Source of the DNA: an uncultured Methanobrevibacter sp.
Lineage (GTDB): Archaea > Methanobacteriota > Methanobacteria > Methanobacteriales > Methanobacteriaceae
Length of the DNA: 64,000 nt
NCBI RefSeq assembly: GCF_902788255.1
Contig: NZ_CADAJR010000003.1
Location: forward strand, 27,166-91,165
Reading direction: 5' to 3'
Shown here one piece after another: positions 28,809-38,482 of this stretch. The position numbers were made by a program, and so were the translations under genes. Under the pieces are notes generated by a model that ran no database searches, was not told where the DNA came from, and was given only the letters and a program-made list of their open reading frames with translations. Position 1 is the first letter of the stretch. Every line of letters starts with the position of its first letter.

Positions 28809-29603
28809 ATGATAAAAGTTTCTTCTATAAAACAATACATGTACTGTCCAATGAAATTATATCACCAAATCCATATCGATTCGAGCGAGAACAATAATTA
28901 TCAACTATCAAATGAGCTAAAGAAGTTAAAGATTGACATTCAGGACCTAATCAAGAAAAATATGCGTAAAGTCAAAAAAGACATGACTTTAATAGAAATT
29001 GAAAGTGTCTTATCTCAAAATATCGACCCATACATCAAAAACACCACCGACACCATCAAATCAATGAACATTGGACTTGAAAACAAACAGATCAACAATA
29101 TTATTGACAATGCCTATTTCAACATCAAAATCACCTCATTAAAAATAAAGCAGACAATGACAATCCACGACAGGCATGCCTACGAAATAATGGATATGTT
29201 TTTCCCAAACTGCATGTACTCATTTCTCATAAAGGACAAAAGCATGGACGTGATTGGAATATGTGATAAAATTGAGATAGTCGACGGAAAATATTATCCA
29301 ATACTTTTAAAAAGTGGAAATCCTCCATTAAAAGGCGTTTGGGACCAGGATGCCATTGAACTTGCATCTCATGCAATACTTATTGAAGAGGAATTTGGAA
29401 ATGACGTTTATGTGGGATTTGTTGACTATGAAAAAATCAATGACAGACGTCCTGTGGTAATGGACGTTGAATTGCGAAAAAATTATTTTGACATCCTGCG
29501 TGAAGTAAAAGAAGTCATTGATAATAAAAAGATGCCAGATGTTAAAAAAAATCCAAAAAAATGTGAAAAATGCGATTATGCAGACATTTGCGTTTGCGAT
29601 TAA
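28809..29603 (+). CDS. Solitary Cas4-like (RecB-family) protein with altered active site
   Basis: 264 residues with Cas4/DUF83 layout. A single Cys 13 follows the typical SSIKQYMYC start, and a C-terminal cysteine group C252, C255, C261 and C263 (KKCEKCDYADICVC) could hold a [4Fe-4S] cluster with Cys 13. The nuclease core has Asp 153 (GICDKIE), and where Cas4 proteins have P-x-E-x-K this one reads P-I-L-L-K (Leu 166 in place of Glu). The QDAIELASHAILIEEEFG helix matches the RecB motif with Gln. No cas1, cas2 or CRISPR repeats are in the window. It may be a solo Cas4 with a DNA-repair role or a nuclease-dead binder. A TATA-like stretch precedes it. Confidence 0.75.
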   Translation: MIKVSSIKQYMYCPMKLYHQIHIDSSENNNYQLSNELKKLKIDIQDLIKKNMRKVKKDMTLIEIESVLSQNIDPYIKNTTDTIKSMNIGLENKQINNIIDNAYFNIKITSLKIKQTMTIHDRHAYEIMDMFFPNCMYSFLIKDKSMDVIGICDKIEIVDGKYYPILLKSGNPPLKGVWDQDAIELASHAILIEEEFGNDVYVGFVDYEKINDRRPVVMDVELRKNYFDILREVKEVIDNKKMPDVKKNPKKCEKCDYADICVCD

Positions 29604-29616
29604 AAATAATGAAAAA

Positions 29617-29638
29617 AGGAGTTATGAAAATAACTCCT
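29617..29638 (-). terminator. Convergent terminator hairpin
   Basis: Perfect 9-bp stem AGGAGTTAT-GAAA-ATAACTCCT between the Cas4-like gene (plus) and the ACT gene (minus). On the minus strand it is followed by a T run, so it probably ends the ehb transcript; it may act in both directions. Confidence 0.75.
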
Positions 29639-29664
29639 AATTCCTATACGTCCATAAACATGAA

Positions 29665-30324
29665 TTAAAATTTGATATTGTCACCCAAACGTGCAATACT
29701 GAATACCGCAGTATCTGCTATTGACATTACTGCCAAAACACCTGCCTGAATCGGATCGGTTATGATTAAATCAGCATATTTGGTTACGCTTCCAGGCATA
29801 TTAAGACAGATTACAGTGATGTTGCTTGAATCCTTAACTTTACGAACGGCTTCTGTAATCTCGCCACCCATAAGTGAACCAGCTAGCACCAATGCACTTA
29901 CACGTGGAAGTCTGGAAGTTGCTTCAACAGCCTCAGCAATTGATTTTTCGCCAACGAGAGGTATTGTATCGACACTGATACGTTCCCCACGGATGTTATG
30001 CCTGTCGGCCTCTGTTATAGCACCCATTGCAACCTGGGACACCTGTGCTCCACCACCGACAATGATTATACGTTTTCCATAAATATCTAACTGAGAACCA
30101 TGCAATTCCACAGAAAGGACTTCCTCAATATCATCCAAATCAGAAAGCAATTCGTCAATGTCTTCGACATGCTCCAGCTCCAAATTGATGGAGCCTACAT
30201 TATTCTTCTCAACGAAAAGATGAACATAACTAATATTAGCACCATGAGCAGTGATAACATCAGTGATATCATCAAGTACGCCCTTTTTCTCACTAGATTT
30301 AATTGTTAATGTATAATCACTCAT
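29665..30324 (-). CDS. ACT-domain regulatory-type protein at the end of the ehb operon (EhbQ-like)
   Basis: 219 residues. Residues 1-80 form an ACT domain ([33 protein letters not shown]), a small-molecule-binding regulatory fold. The rest (about 88-219) begins with a glycine-rich [15 protein letters not shown] strand-loop and contains [12 protein letters not shown] and [19 protein letters not shown], matching a conserved methanogen family (DUF5612-like, by resemblance). It overlaps ehbP by 8 bases, so it is co-transcribed with the hydrogenase. Some methanogen annotations call the gene in this position ehbQ. No catalytic residues are obvious; a regulatory link between a metabolite and the Ehb complex is inference. 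Confidence 0.75.
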   Translation of the reverse strand: MSDYTLTIKSSEKKGVLDDITDVITAHGANISYVHLFVEKNNVGSINLELEHVEDIDELLSDLDDIEEVLSVELHGSQLDIYGKRIIIVGGGAQVSQVAMGAITEADRHNIRGERISVDTIPLVGEKSIAEAVEATSRLPRVSALVLAGSLMGGEITEAVRKVKDSSNITVICLNMPGSVTKYADLIITDPIQAGVLAVMSIADTAVFSIARLGDNIKF

Positions 30325-30580
30325 TTTTTGGCCTTACTTTATCAAGTTCCGCATGTGCCCTTTTCCACATGCTCAAATAATTGTCGTTTTCAGTAACCGG
30401 AATGACCTCAAGACCCAAATCCCTGTGTTCCTGAATCCATTCCTCATGAAATACTGGTATTTCAACTTTAATTGGTTCAGAGGTTTTATTTACAATGATA
30501 AGATCCCTGTATGGGAAATCCCATTCAACAATATATCCTCCAAGACTTACCATGTGATACGGTCTCATAACAAATTTCAT
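30317..30580 (-). CDS. ehbP: Energy-converting hydrogenase B subunit P
   Basis: 87 residues, soluble, with no Cys clusters or membrane helices. Sequence features are [20 protein letters not shown] at the start and a Trp/His-rich middle ([13 protein letters not shown]). The assignment rests on position (directly after ehbO, as in Methanobacteriales ehb operons) and matching size. The biochemical role of EhbP is not defined. The ribosome site AGAGGTGATT precedes the ATG. Confidence 0.85.
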   Translation of the reverse strand: MKFVMRPYHMVSLGGYIVEWDFPYRDLIIVNKTSEPIKVEIPVFHEEWIQEHRDLGLEVIPVTENDNYLSMWKRAHAELDKVRPKNE

Positions 30581-30592
30581 AAATAATCACCT

Positions 30593-31591
30593 CTACAATA
30601 ATCCGATAACAATGGCTAAAATTCCAAGCAATGTAGTTCCCAAAATGGTTGGCAGCAATTGCCTATTTGTAAATACCGGAGCGAAAGCTGAAAATATTCC
30701 CATCATGAACACGAATATGACTGCAACAAGAATATTGACAAGAATTCCCCATGAAAAGATTGTTGGCGGAACTCCAATGAACAATACTGAGAATACCGCA
30801 CCGAGTACGAACATGAAAAATCCTCTGGTTACAACTACTATTGCCCTATATTTGGCCGCATACTCCATGTATGGTCCTTCAATAACATCACTTTTTGCCT
30901 TAATGATTGAAAATGGATATTCATTCAAAATTATCATGTAACCGATGAAAAATACTATTGCTGCGATTCCACCTGCTACAGTAAATAGGAATGGTCCGTG
31001 TGCCTGCTGGTATGCAACGATATCCTTCAGGAATATGCTTCCCGCTGCAGTAACCGGTGCAAACAATGCCAGATACAGTGGGAATGAACCGTAGGTAATC
31101 ATCCTGAGTGATCTTCTTGCACTTATATCCTCAATGAATGAACGGTTAGCATTTTGATGAGCTGCTCCCTTGATTTGGTCAGGGAACGGCATGTTAACTG
31201 ACATTACGGATTTGGACAATGCTCCCATCAATACATAACAGATTTCCTCGACTTTTAAAAATCCGACAATAGCCACAAGACTTGCCAAAGCAGGAATCTT
31301 ATATGCTTGAGGAGTCAATGCAATTAAAACGCACAATACCACTAAAAAGCATAGAATCGGCAATAACTTATACAATCCCGGAACGGGAGATGAAATTTTA
31401 ACGTTTTCCTTGAACATGAATTTGAGCGGAGCCATAATTCCCGGAGATGTCACCGGAGGCCCAATCCTTTGCTGGATTCTTGCATGAATATATTTTCTCT
31501 CAATACCCGGAAGTAATGTTGAAATTACAAAACAAACAAGCACAGTCAATATTACTGCAAGAACTGAATTGATTAAAGTACTTTCAAACAT
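30593..31591 (-). CDS. ehbO: Energy-converting hydrogenase B subunit O (NuoH/EchB-like membrane subunit)
   Basis: 332 residues with about eight membrane helices. This is the NuoH-type subunit that anchors the hydrogenase module and connects it to ion translocation. The family signature is seen in ERKYIHARIQQRIGP (about 31-45) and in the loop RSFIEDISARRSLRMITYGS, with the acidic EGPYMEYAAKYRA stretch near 238-250. Ribosome site AAGGAGG. It lies 3 bases after ehbN in the operon. Confidence 0.94.
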   Translation of the reverse strand: MFESTLINSVLAVILTVLVCFVISTLLPGIERKYIHARIQQRIGPPVTSPGIMAPLKFMFKENVKISSPVPGLYKLLPILCFLVVLCVLIALTPQAYKIPALASLVAIVGFLKVEEICYVLMGALSKSVMSVNMPFPDQIKGAAHQNANRSFIEDISARRSLRMITYGSFPLYLALFAPVTAAGSIFLKDIVAYQQAHGPFLFTVAGGIAAIVFFIGYMIILNEYPFSIIKAKSDVIEGPYMEYAAKYRAIVVVTRGFFMFVLGAVFSVLFIGVPPTIFSWGILVNILVAVIFVFMMGIFSAFAPVFTNRQLLPTILGTTLLGILAIVIGLL

Positions 31592-31594
31592 TGT

Positions 31595-32722
31595 TTACCT
31601 CCTTATAATCTCTATTGCCCTATCTGTACAAGTGAAACATGGATCACATTGTACGATACATAATTGTGCATCAGTAATTTGGTCTCCAATACATGCATAT
31701 TGCATTGCACCGATATTTGCCATTGAAGGGGTCCTGATAATTGAATGTCTTACCCTTCCGCTTTCCAGTGCGTATGAATGATATAAAGTTCCCCTTGGAA
31801 CTTCAATGTAACTTTGAATAATGTCTGTGTCAAACATTTCCCAGTCACGGTTTATTACTTTACCTTCAGGAATGTTTGCAATAGCCTGCCTTATGAGTTT
31901 AATTGACTCAAATGACTCCAATGCCCTCATGACAAGATTTGATTTTACATCACCGTCAGGTTGGGTTATTACATTAAAATCAAAATCGTCATATTCAAAC
32001 ATTGTTGTTCTTAAATCCCTTGCAACGCCTGTTGCCCTTAAAGTCGGTCCGGTAACTGCCAGTTCGATAGCCTGCTTTTGAGGAAGTACTCCTATGCCTG
32101 TAACCCTTGACAATAGGATGGAATCAGCCATGAATCTATCAACAAATCCGGTAAGTCCCTCTTCAATCGCATCCATATCATTTTTGAGTCTTAACAGCTT
32201 TGCTTCATTCAAATCACATCTTGGCCTTACTCCGCCTATTACAGAGCAACCGTACTGTACACGGTTTCCTCCAATCATTGCAAGCAGTTCCATTACTATT
32301 TCCCTCAGGTAGAATACCCTCATTGAAAATGTTTCATGAGACAATACCTCACAACCGTGTGCTAGGTATAAGAAATGTGAGTGTAAACGTTCAAGTTCAC
32401 TCATAATTACACGAATGTATTTGGCCCTTTCCGGAATTTCGATATTCAAACCCATTTCGGCTGTTCTGCATGAATTCCATATATGTGCGTTTGAACAAAT
32501 TCCACATATTTTTTCAGTCAATGCATTAGCCTTTTCAACCGGAAGTCCTTCCATGATCCTTTCTATTCCCCTATGATTAACACCAATAGTTATTTCGGCT
32601 TCCTGAACGATTTCATCCTCTACAAAAAACCTTACCCTATATGGCTCCAATGCAGCAGGGTGAACTGTACCCATTGGAATTTCAGTTTCAATAATATTGC
32701 TTCTTGGTACTTTTTCATCCAT
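31595..32722 (-). CDS. ehbN: Energy-converting hydrogenase B large (NiFe) subunit
   Basis: Catalytic [NiFe] subunit (group 4) that couples hydrogen oxidation to ferredoxin reduction, using the ion gradient. The 375 residues carry both nickel-binding pairs: Cys 73/Cys 76 ([10 protein letters not shown]) and Cys 362/Cys 365 (CDPCFTC). The chain ends soon after the second pair, at [10 protein letters not shown]; as in other group 4 enzymes only a short tail remains. Ribosome site AGAGGGGG. It follows the small subunit ehbM by 14 bases. Confidence 0.96.
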   Translation of the reverse strand: MDEKVPRSNIIETEIPMGTVHPAALEPYRVRFFVEDEIVQEAEITIGVNHRGIERIMEGLPVEKANALTEKICGICSNAHIWNSCRTAEMGLNIEIPERAKYIRVIMSELERLHSHFLYLAHGCEVLSHETFSMRVFYLREIVMELLAMIGGNRVQYGCSVIGGVRPRCDLNEAKLLRLKNDMDAIEEGLTGFVDRFMADSILLSRVTGIGVLPQKQAIELAVTGPTLRATGVARDLRTTMFEYDDFDFNVITQPDGDVKSNLVMRALESFESIKLIRQAIANIPEGKVINRDWEMFDTDIIQSYIEVPRGTLYHSYALESGRVRHSIIRTPSMANIGAMQYACIGDQITDAQLCIVQCDPCFTCTDRAIEIIRR

Positions 32723-32736
32723 TCAAATTCCCCCTC

Positions 32737-33183
32737 TTAATCCGCATCTAATAATGTAGGTAATAGTGATACAACTCCAGCCAAAACATCCTGAGGCCTT
32801 ACGGCACAGCCCGGAACCTTAGCGTTAACCGGAATAATGTTTTCAACTGGTCCTTCAATTTCTTCGGAAGGAATGTCACCAGAACAGTTCTTATAAACAC
32901 CACCCATCAGTGCACAACTTCCAGCGGCTACAACCAATTTAGGATTAGGAATAGCCTCATAAATTGCCTCCAATGGTTTTCTATTAAAATGTGTAACAGG
33001 ACCTGTGACAACCAATACGTCAGCTTCACGAGGATTCCATGTTAAAAACACCTTATACTGTTCAGCATCGAAACGTGGTGATAATATTGAGTTTACAATT
33101 TCAATATCGCAACCGTTACATCCTCCTGTATAAACAAGCATGACGTGAATTGCCCTTGCCCTTGAAAATGATTTAATTCCCAT
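32737..33183 (-). CDS. ehbM: Energy-converting hydrogenase B small subunit
   Basis: 148-residue NuoB-like small subunit holding the proximal [4Fe-4S] cluster that passes electrons from the NiFe site. Four Cys ligands are visible: GGCNGCDIE (two), GSCALMGG and PGCAVRPQ. These match group 4 hydrogenases. It is coupled to ehbL (stop and start adjacent) and ehbN. Confidence 0.95.
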   Translation of the reverse strand: MGIKSFSRARAIHVMLVYTGGCNGCDIEIVNSILSPRFDAEQYKVFLTWNPREADVLVVTGPVTHFNRKPLEAIYEAIPNPKLVVAAGSCALMGGVYKNCSGDIPSEEIEGPVENIIPVNAKVPGCAVRPQDVLAGVVSLLPTLLDAD

Positions 33184-33675
33184 CTAATCACCATCCTCTC
33201 TATTTTTCAATACTGTTTTATCTGACAGGTATTGTGCAATGAATTTAAGCTTATCATCAGAAATTTTAAATGGCTGTTCAAGTGCGCTTGCAATGTCCAC
33301 TTCAATGTCCCCGACATTACTTGGATGTATTGTTCCTTTCTCACCATAAAGTGAAAATACAGGACAGAAATCATGACAGTAATAGCATACAACACATTTT
33401 TCAAGATTAATTTCAGGTACTTCACTTTTGGTCCAATTATCTGTCAGTTTAACTGGATTAGCCAATTTTTTCATCTCTACCGCACCTGTCGGACAGACAT
33501 TGGCACAACCTGCACATCCAATACAGGCCTTTTCGTCAACACGGTCATCCACTTCAACGGACAGTGTTGAGATTTGCTTTCTCAATTCCATGTCTGTAAC
33601 TCTATCAGCTGCAAAAAAGATTCTTTTAAAGTTAGTAAATGCTCCTTCTAAAGCTATTCTTAGTATACTACTCAT
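33184..33675 (-). CDS. ehbL: Energy-converting hydrogenase B ferredoxin-type subunit (2x[4Fe-4S])
   Basis: 163 residues with two ferredoxin motifs, CIGCAGCANVCP and CVVCYYCHDFCP, which together bind two [4Fe-4S] clusters. It is the NuoI-like electron relay between the NiFe module and ferredoxin. It abuts ehbM and ehbK with no spacing on either side. Confidence 0.93.
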   Translation of the reverse strand: MSSILRIALEGAFTNFKRIFFAADRVTDMELRKQISTLSVEVDDRVDEKACIGCAGCANVCPTGAVEMKKLANPVKLTDNWTKSEVPEINLEKCVVCYYCHDFCPVFSLYGEKGTIHPSNVGDIEVDIASALEQPFKISDDKLKFIAQYLSDKTVLKNREDGD

Positions 33676-35079
33676 TTAAATACCCTCTATTGAATCTTTG
33701 AAATTTCTCTCAAACAGGAACGCCTTTGCAGGACATGCGTTTTTACATGCACCGCAATAGGTACAGTTTTCCTCTTTGACCACATAGTTACCGTCAATCT
33801 TTTCGATTGCATCATATGAACAAATTCCGTAACATACTCCACAATGCATACATAACTCCTGTTCAATGAAGTTAAATCCGTCTTTTATTTCATTCTTGTA
33901 CATTGTAGATTTTGGAATTGCATCAACAGGACAATGAACCGCACAGTTTTCACATAATATACATTTAGCCAAATCAACAGAAATCTTACCCCTGTGCAAT
34001 GTGATTGCGTCTTCCTGACACATTTCCACACAGATTCCACAAGAAATACAGTCGTCTGTGACCTTGCCGTCCCATGTCTGTGTCATTACCTGACGGGCTT
34101 TGGCATCATCACAAACCTGTACACATTTACCGCAGCTTACACAGAAACCGGACAATGTAGGAAGCTCTGCATCATCAATTTCATCATATATAAACATCTC
34201 ATCGTCTTCACGAAGTGTGAGAACAGGACAATGTGAAATAGCCAAATCATGTGTGACATTTTCAGTATCCTGTGTCGGATCATACCTTAATTTACCATCA
34301 TCATTTTTAAGTGATCCGTTTTCACACAGGTCCGCACACAATCCGCAGTTCAAACAGGATATGATTTTACCTGCCGGCTTTTGATTTAACTTATTAATAA
34401 CGATTTTAAAGTCATCCACTGAAATCGCATTGTGAGGACAAGCCTTCATACAGTTCAGACAAAGGGTACATGAATATGAATTTACCATCTGATGCTTGTT
34501 CATTGATTCATTAGGACAGACATCAGCACAGATTCTGCATTCACGACAGATTCCTTCATCCCTATCCACCTTGACATGTATTGCCCCGGTTGGACAGTAT
34601 TCCTCACATCTGCCACAGAGTATACATTTTTCTGTATCAGTCCCGAAGTATGTTCTTGAAACTTCAGTGACCAGATTTTCACTTTTATGTGGCACATTAT
34701 CCAATGGAGGATTTAAAATGTTAAATGATTTGATTAATGTAATCTGTTTGTCTCTTTCAAATTCAAAACCGTCTACACGACAATCAGGGTACTTCTCTGC
34801 ACATACACCACAGCGTGAACATATACCGTAGACAATTCCGTCTTCAATTGTAATGTTGTTTGTCGGACAGTTGTACATACACATTCCACAGCCGTTACAT
34901 TTGGCTCTGTCTACAACATATCCTCCATAGCTGTTTTTAAATATTGCATGATTCGGACAGTTTTTCTGACAAATTCCACATGTCAGACAACTGAACGGAA
35001 CCCCATTAACCAGTCTAATGGATTTTGTAGGACATGATTTAATGCATTCCTCATCACATACATTAGTTGACAAAAACAT
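33676..35079 (-). CDS. ehbK: Energy-converting hydrogenase B polyferredoxin
   Basis: 467 residues built of repeated ferredoxin units. About twelve C-x2-C-x2-C-x3-C motifs can be counted (for example CLTCGICQKNCP, CNGCGMCMYNCP, CILCGRCEEYCP, CTYCGACKNACP). Some copies are degenerate: one reads CSRCGVCAEKYPDC and several lack the Pro after the last Cys. It probably acts as an electron wire or buffer between the hydrogenase and ferredoxin-dependent oxidoreductases. Confidence 0.94.
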   Translation of the reverse strand: MFLSTNVCDEECIKSCPTKSIRLVNGVPFSCLTCGICQKNCPNHAIFKNSYGGYVVDRAKCNGCGMCMYNCPTNNITIEDGIVYGICSRCGVCAEKYPDCRVDGFEFERDKQITLIKSFNILNPPLDNVPHKSENLVTEVSRTYFGTDTEKCILCGRCEEYCPTGAIHVKVDRDEGICRECRICADVCPNESMNKHQMVNSYSCTLCLNCMKACPHNAISVDDFKIVINKLNQKPAGKIISCLNCGLCADLCENGSLKNDDGKLRYDPTQDTENVTHDLAISHCPVLTLREDDEMFIYDEIDDAELPTLSGFCVSCGKCVQVCDDAKARQVMTQTWDGKVTDDCISCGICVEMCQEDAITLHRGKISVDLAKCILCENCAVHCPVDAIPKSTMYKNEIKDGFNFIEQELCMHCGVCYGICSYDAIEKIDGNYVVKEENCTYCGACKNACPAKAFLFERNFKDSIEGI

Positions 35080-35090
35080 GATAAAACCCC

Positions 35091-35339
35091 TTATTTACTC
35101 CTTGCAAATATTAGTTTGCCTACAAAAATTCCTATTAATGCAGATAAAAATGCGGTGGAAATCGGCAAGTCTGTATAAAACGGATAGTTGCCGGATTGCC
35201 ATGCGACAATAATTCCTGCAATAAGTACTATAATAAACGCTCCGAGAGTGAAATGAGTATCGTTAACATTGAGCTTTATCTGTGATCCGATAACCAAGCC
35301 CAATATCAGTCCGAATATTATTGGTCCAAGAGATAACAT
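35091..35339 (-). CDS. ehbJ: Energy-converting hydrogenase B subunit J
   Basis: 82-residue membrane protein with about three helices (LGPIIFGLILGLVIGSQI, FIIVLIAGIIVAW, FLSALIGIFVGKLIF). The function is known only from its place in the complex. Start and stop codons overlap with ehbI (TAATG), and the ribosome site GAGGAGGGTG lies within the end of ehbI. Confidence 0.87.
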   Translation of the reverse strand: MLSLGPIIFGLILGLVIGSQIKLNVNDTHFTLGAFIIVLIAGIIVAWQSGNYPFYTDLPISTAFLSALIGIFVGKLIFARSK

Positions 35340-35815
35340 TATTCACCCTCCTCAACAATCTTTTTGAAACCCGCAAATGCAATAACAATTGAAGACAGTC
35401 CCACAAATACCTTTAAACCTACGAATATGTTAAGGTATGGAATAATACCTGCATTTGTAACATCCGGATAGTGTAGGATAGTCTGAATGGATGAAGGAAC
35501 GATATTGAATAAATCTGTACCTACATTGTAGAGGAAAAATCCTCCGACAAACAAACCGATCAGTCCAAAGACTACAAAACCCAATGCACCAACGGATTCC
35601 AATACTTCAATATATAAGTGTGACAATTCTAATGGGGAATTACCTATTCCATAGACAAGTATAGACAATATAATTCCACTTGCAATCATTGCACCACCCT
35701 GGAAACCTCCACCAGGAGTGATGTGACCTCCAAGAATGGTCATTATACCAAGACAAATCAATATGATTGAAATTGGCAAAGATATAAGTTTTAAAATCAT
35801 ACTACCTTGACTCAT
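35339..35815 (-). CDS. ehbI: Energy-converting hydrogenase B subunit I (MnhB-like)
   Basis: 158 residues with four to five membrane helices, related to MnhB/MrpB of multisubunit Na+/H+ antiporters. The GGHITPGGGFQGGAMIASG motif near residue 30 is the MnhB hallmark. It belongs to the ion-translocating part of Ehb and overlaps ehbH by 4 bases. Confidence 0.92.
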   Translation of the reverse strand: MSQGSMILKLISLPISIILICLGIMTILGGHITPGGGFQGGAMIASGIILSILVYGIGNSPLELSHLYIEVLESVGALGFVVFGLIGLFVGGFFLYNVGTDLFNIVPSSIQTILHYPDVTNAGIIPYLNIFVGLKVFVGLSSIVIAFAGFKKIVEEGE

Positions 35816-36090
35816 CTTTTATCCCCCAATAATCCTCTGCCGAATATTAACAAAACAACCAGTCCGGCAGTCAATAATATAATTGATTCTCCCAATGTAT
35901 CGTATGCTCTGAAATCAAATATAACAACGGTAACTAGGTTTGGAGCAATTTGAGTTCCCAAAGCGTTGTAGATATAGCTTACACCAGGGTTAATCATGCT
36001 GCTTAAATGGAATACCGCATCAAGCAATGTGACGGAAAATATTCCTGTGAGAACCGCTGCAAGTAAATTACGAATAGTTGGATTAGACAA
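35812..36090 (-). CDS. ehbH: Energy-converting hydrogenase B subunit H
   Basis: About 92 residues with three hydrophobic segments. An upstream ATG at 36118-36120 would make 102 residues but overlaps ehbG by 38 bases and lacks a ribosome site. A TTG at 36088-36090 has GGGGTGGT 5 bases upstream and overlaps ehbG by only 8 bases, so I use it (protein starting SNPTIRNLLAAV). The segment FDFRAYDTLGESIILLTAG is typical of MnhA/B-type subunits. Confidence 0.83.
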   Translation of the reverse strand: MSNPTIRNLLAAVLTGIFSVTLLDAVFHLSSMINPGVSYIYNALGTQIAPNLVTVVIFDFRAYDTLGESIILLTAGLVVLLIFGRGLLGDKR

Positions 36091-36418
36091 GGTTACCACC
36101 CCAGTACATGAATGTGACAATCAATGCAAGTGTGACCACCGCATAGAATAACATTTTTTCAAGAGAATCTTCCTGTTCAATTTTAAACTTAGGAATAAGT
36201 GGAATATTTGAAATAAGGACGATTGCCAGTATCAATGCAACCAATCCTGCAAGTAAAACACTTACATGTCTCAATAATAATGCTGATAGAACCAATGATA
36301 CAATCAGGAATATTTCCGCAGTGATACTACCGGAAACATCCGCATTTGTAACAGGTCCTGGAGAGAACAATTTCTTGAATTGCTTTACAACATTGAATAT
36401 CTGATCATAGAGTTTCAT
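36083..36418 (-). CDS. ehbG: Energy-converting hydrogenase B subunit G
   Basis: 111 residues with about three membrane helices (EIFLIVSLVLSALLLR, VLLAGLVALILAIVLIS, LFYAVVTLALIVTFMYWGG). No motif beyond hydrophobicity; assigned by position and size within the ordered A-P operon. The ATG overlaps the ehbF stop (ATGA), and GTAGGAGGG is its ribosome site. Confidence 0.87.
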   Translation of the reverse strand: MKLYDQIFNVVKQFKKLFSPGPVTNADVSGSITAEIFLIVSLVLSALLLRHVSVLLAGLVALILAIVLISNIPLIPKFKIEQEDSLEKMLFYAVVTLALIVTFMYWGGNLV

Positions 36419-37869
36419 AATATCCCTCCTACAAAGTTAGAAATGCCCTGTGTAACGACATCCGGGAAGATACCCAATACAATTATTATAATTAATAGAA
36501 CTCCCATGGCAAAAATCATTGCCCTTGGAACCTCCAATCCTTCAAGTTCCAAATCGTTTGGTTTCGGTTTTAAGAATATGGTATAGAATGTTTTCATGAA
36601 TACCACGAATGTTGCTATACTAACCATGATCGCCAAAATGGACAGTTCTGGGAATCCACAGCTTAATGATGCCTGAACAAGCATTAACTTGGATTGGAAA
36701 CCGTTTAATGGAGGTACACCTGCCATCGCCATACCACCAATCAAAAGCATGATACTTACTTTTGGATGGTATGCCAGAAGTCCACCAAGCTTTCTTGTAT
36801 CAACCTCGTTTGTCGCCTCAACGATTGCACCGAATCCTACGAATAACAATGCAGTGATTAAGATTTCATTCAATGCCTGGAAAAGTCCTGCTGTTATTGA
36901 AAAGTTTGTTCCAAGCCCAATACCTAAACCGATGAAACCTAATTCTCCCACTGCTAAAAATCCAATCATTCTTCTGAAGTCTGTTTGAGTAAGTGCGAGT
37001 GAAACACCTAAAACCATAGCCAAGATAGAGAAGAAAACTATGAGTACTTCAAAGATTGGAAGTGAAGCATAAATTCTGATAAGAATCAATACGATTGAAA
37101 TCATTGAAATAACTGTAAATGACTGCAGGAGTGCTGCTCCGTGAGGTTCAGCCTTTGAATAAATTCCAGATTTTATAGTATGGAATGGTGGTAAACCAGA
37201 TGCATATAACCAACCAAAGAATATTAAAGCGAGTGATAATAAAAATACTGGAGATGTGGCATCAATTAAACCTGAATGAACTGCAGCAGCAATATCTGTT
37301 ACATTTACACTACCGGTCAATGCGAGAAGGAATCCAATTCCCAAAAGCATTATTGGAGAACCGATTGATCCTAAAACCATATATTTCAAAGCCATCTCAT
37401 AACTGTAATCGATTGAAGATGCCGCAACTATACCTACCTGTGCCAGTGCCAATATCTCAAAGAAGACGAACATGTGGAAAATGTCGTCAGTCATAATCAT
37501 TGCAGTTACTGCAGCTGTACCCAGGAACAACAGGAATAAGTACGGTCCGGAAACTTCCTTATATTTTGTAAGATAAATGAATATTACCAGGAATGTTAAA
37601 AGACCAACAGCACCAATCATGATTTGTTGCAGGAATGTGAATGAATATGTAATTGCCGGATGATACATTACCCCTGTTACGTTGTCAAGGATAGGCTCAT
37701 AACCACCGAAGTAGTGAAGACCGTAATTAGACAACAATGGGATTAACGGCAAGCATATCGCTACAACAAATGCGAAAATCTTAGTTACCTTGTTGAATTT
37801 TGAAAATGCACTTATCAATAATGCAGCCATGAGAGGAACGATAACCATAAGTGGAATTAATTCATTCAT
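36415..37869 (-). CDS. ehbF: Energy-converting hydrogenase B subunit F (NuoN/MrpD-like ion-translocating subunit)
   Basis: 484 residues with about 14 helices, a member of the antiporter-like NuoL/M/N and MrpA/D group that moves protons or Na+. Typical stretches are [18 protein letters not shown] (about 127-144), with the conserved Glu, and [19 protein letters not shown]. Also present are [21 protein letters not shown] (Lys- and His-containing channel motif) and [18 protein letters not shown]. It is the largest membrane subunit of the complex and overlaps ehbE by 8 bases. Confidence 0.94.
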   Translation of the reverse strand: MNELIPLMVIVPLMAALLISAFSKFNKVTKIFAFVVAICLPLIPLLSNYGLHYFGGYEPILDNVTGVMYHPAITYSFTFLQQIMIGAVGLLTFLVIFIYLTKYKEVSGPYLFLLFLGTAAVTAMIMTDDIFHMFVFFEILALAQVGIVAASSIDYSYEMALKYMVLGSIGSPIMLLGIGFLLALTGSVNVTDIAAAVHSGLIDATSPVFLLSLALIFFGWLYASGLPPFHTIKSGIYSKAEPHGAALLQSFTVISMISIVLILIRIYASLPIFEVLIVFFSILAMVLGVSLALTQTDFRRMIGFLAVGELGFIGLGIGLGTNFSITAGLFQALNEILITALLFVGFGAIVEATNEVDTRKLGGLLAYHPKVSIMLLIGGMAMAGVPPLNGFQSKLMLVQASLSCGFPELSILAIMVSIATFVVFMKTFYTIFLKPKPNDLELEGLEVPRAMIFAMGVLLIIIIVLGIFPDVVTQGISNFVGGIL

Positions 37870-38248
37870 TGTATTCCTCCTTTTTTGATGTATCGGCCAG
37901 CATCACTTTTGTAGATAATGTACCATATCTTTTGTATAAAACCATTACTAAAGCAAGCATTACCGCAAGGGTACTAGCACCGATTACGATACTGGTAAGT
38001 ACCAGACCGAAAGGAAGAGGATAAGCCGCATTTGATGCAAACCATGAAGTATCCATTCCAGGCATTAAGATTGGTACAACCCCACCTGCCTTATAACCAA
38101 TAGCAACAATGAACAGGTTAGCTCCCTCTTCAATGAAACTAACACCGATGATCTTTTTAATAATATTGTCAACAAAGATTGCCGCATAAAGACCTATGAT
38201 AATCAAAGCAGCGGAAGTCAACAATATTACAAGTTGAGTCTGTGCCAT
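37862..38248 (-). CDS. ehbE: Energy-converting hydrogenase B subunit E (NuoK/MrpC-like)
   Basis: 128 residues with three helices, NuoK/MnhC-type. Visible are [35 protein letters not shown], with acidic residues in the second helix, and a late helix [26 protein letters not shown] typical of MnhC. The start overlaps the ehbD stop; ribosome site AAAGGAGTGA. Confidence 0.92.
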   Translation of the reverse strand: MAQTQLVILLTSAALIIIGLYAAIFVDNIIKKIIGVSFIEEGANLFIVAIGYKAGGVVPILMPGMDTSWFASNAAYPLPFGLVLTSIVIGASTLAVMLALVMVLYKRYGTLSTKVMLADTSKKEEYNE

Positions 38249-38481
38249 CAGCTATCACTCCTTTGAGTTTTCTTAACGGCCAAAGCGATAAATACAGGTA
38301 CAATAGCCGCTCCCACAATTGCCTGTGTCAGGGCAACATCGGGTGCCAGCAATATCTGGAACATCACTGCAAGAGCGCCACCGCTGAAACCGGTCAGGAT
38401 TGCCGCTTTTAGTAAGTCTTTCTGAATAAGGGCAAGAATTGCACTTAATATTACAATTAAACATAATATATATTCCAACAT
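38248..38481 (-). CDS. ehbD: Energy-converting hydrogenase B subunit D
   Basis: 77 residues from the ATG at 38479-38481, which follows the ribosome site GAGGGTGAATAAG; an earlier ATG would overlap ehbC without a ribosome site. Three hydrophobic segments with [31 protein letters not shown] resemble the DUF4040/MnhA-C-terminal domain (the DVALTEA-like motif). Membrane subunit of the ion-translocating module. Confidence 0.9.
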   Translation of the reverse strand: MLEYILCLIVILSAILALIQKDLLKAAILTGFSGGALAVMFQILLAPDVALTQAIVGAAIVPVFIALAVKKTQRSDS

Positions 38482-38482
38482 C

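Noticed and set aside
28809..29603. CRISPR-Cas locus suggested by the Cas4-like gene
   Set aside because: No repeat-spacer array and no cas1, cas2 or effector genes anywhere in the window.
36091..36120. Longer ehbH starting at the upstream ATG
   Set aside because: It would overlap ehbG by 38 bases without a ribosome site; the TTG at 36090 has GGGGTGGT at good distance.
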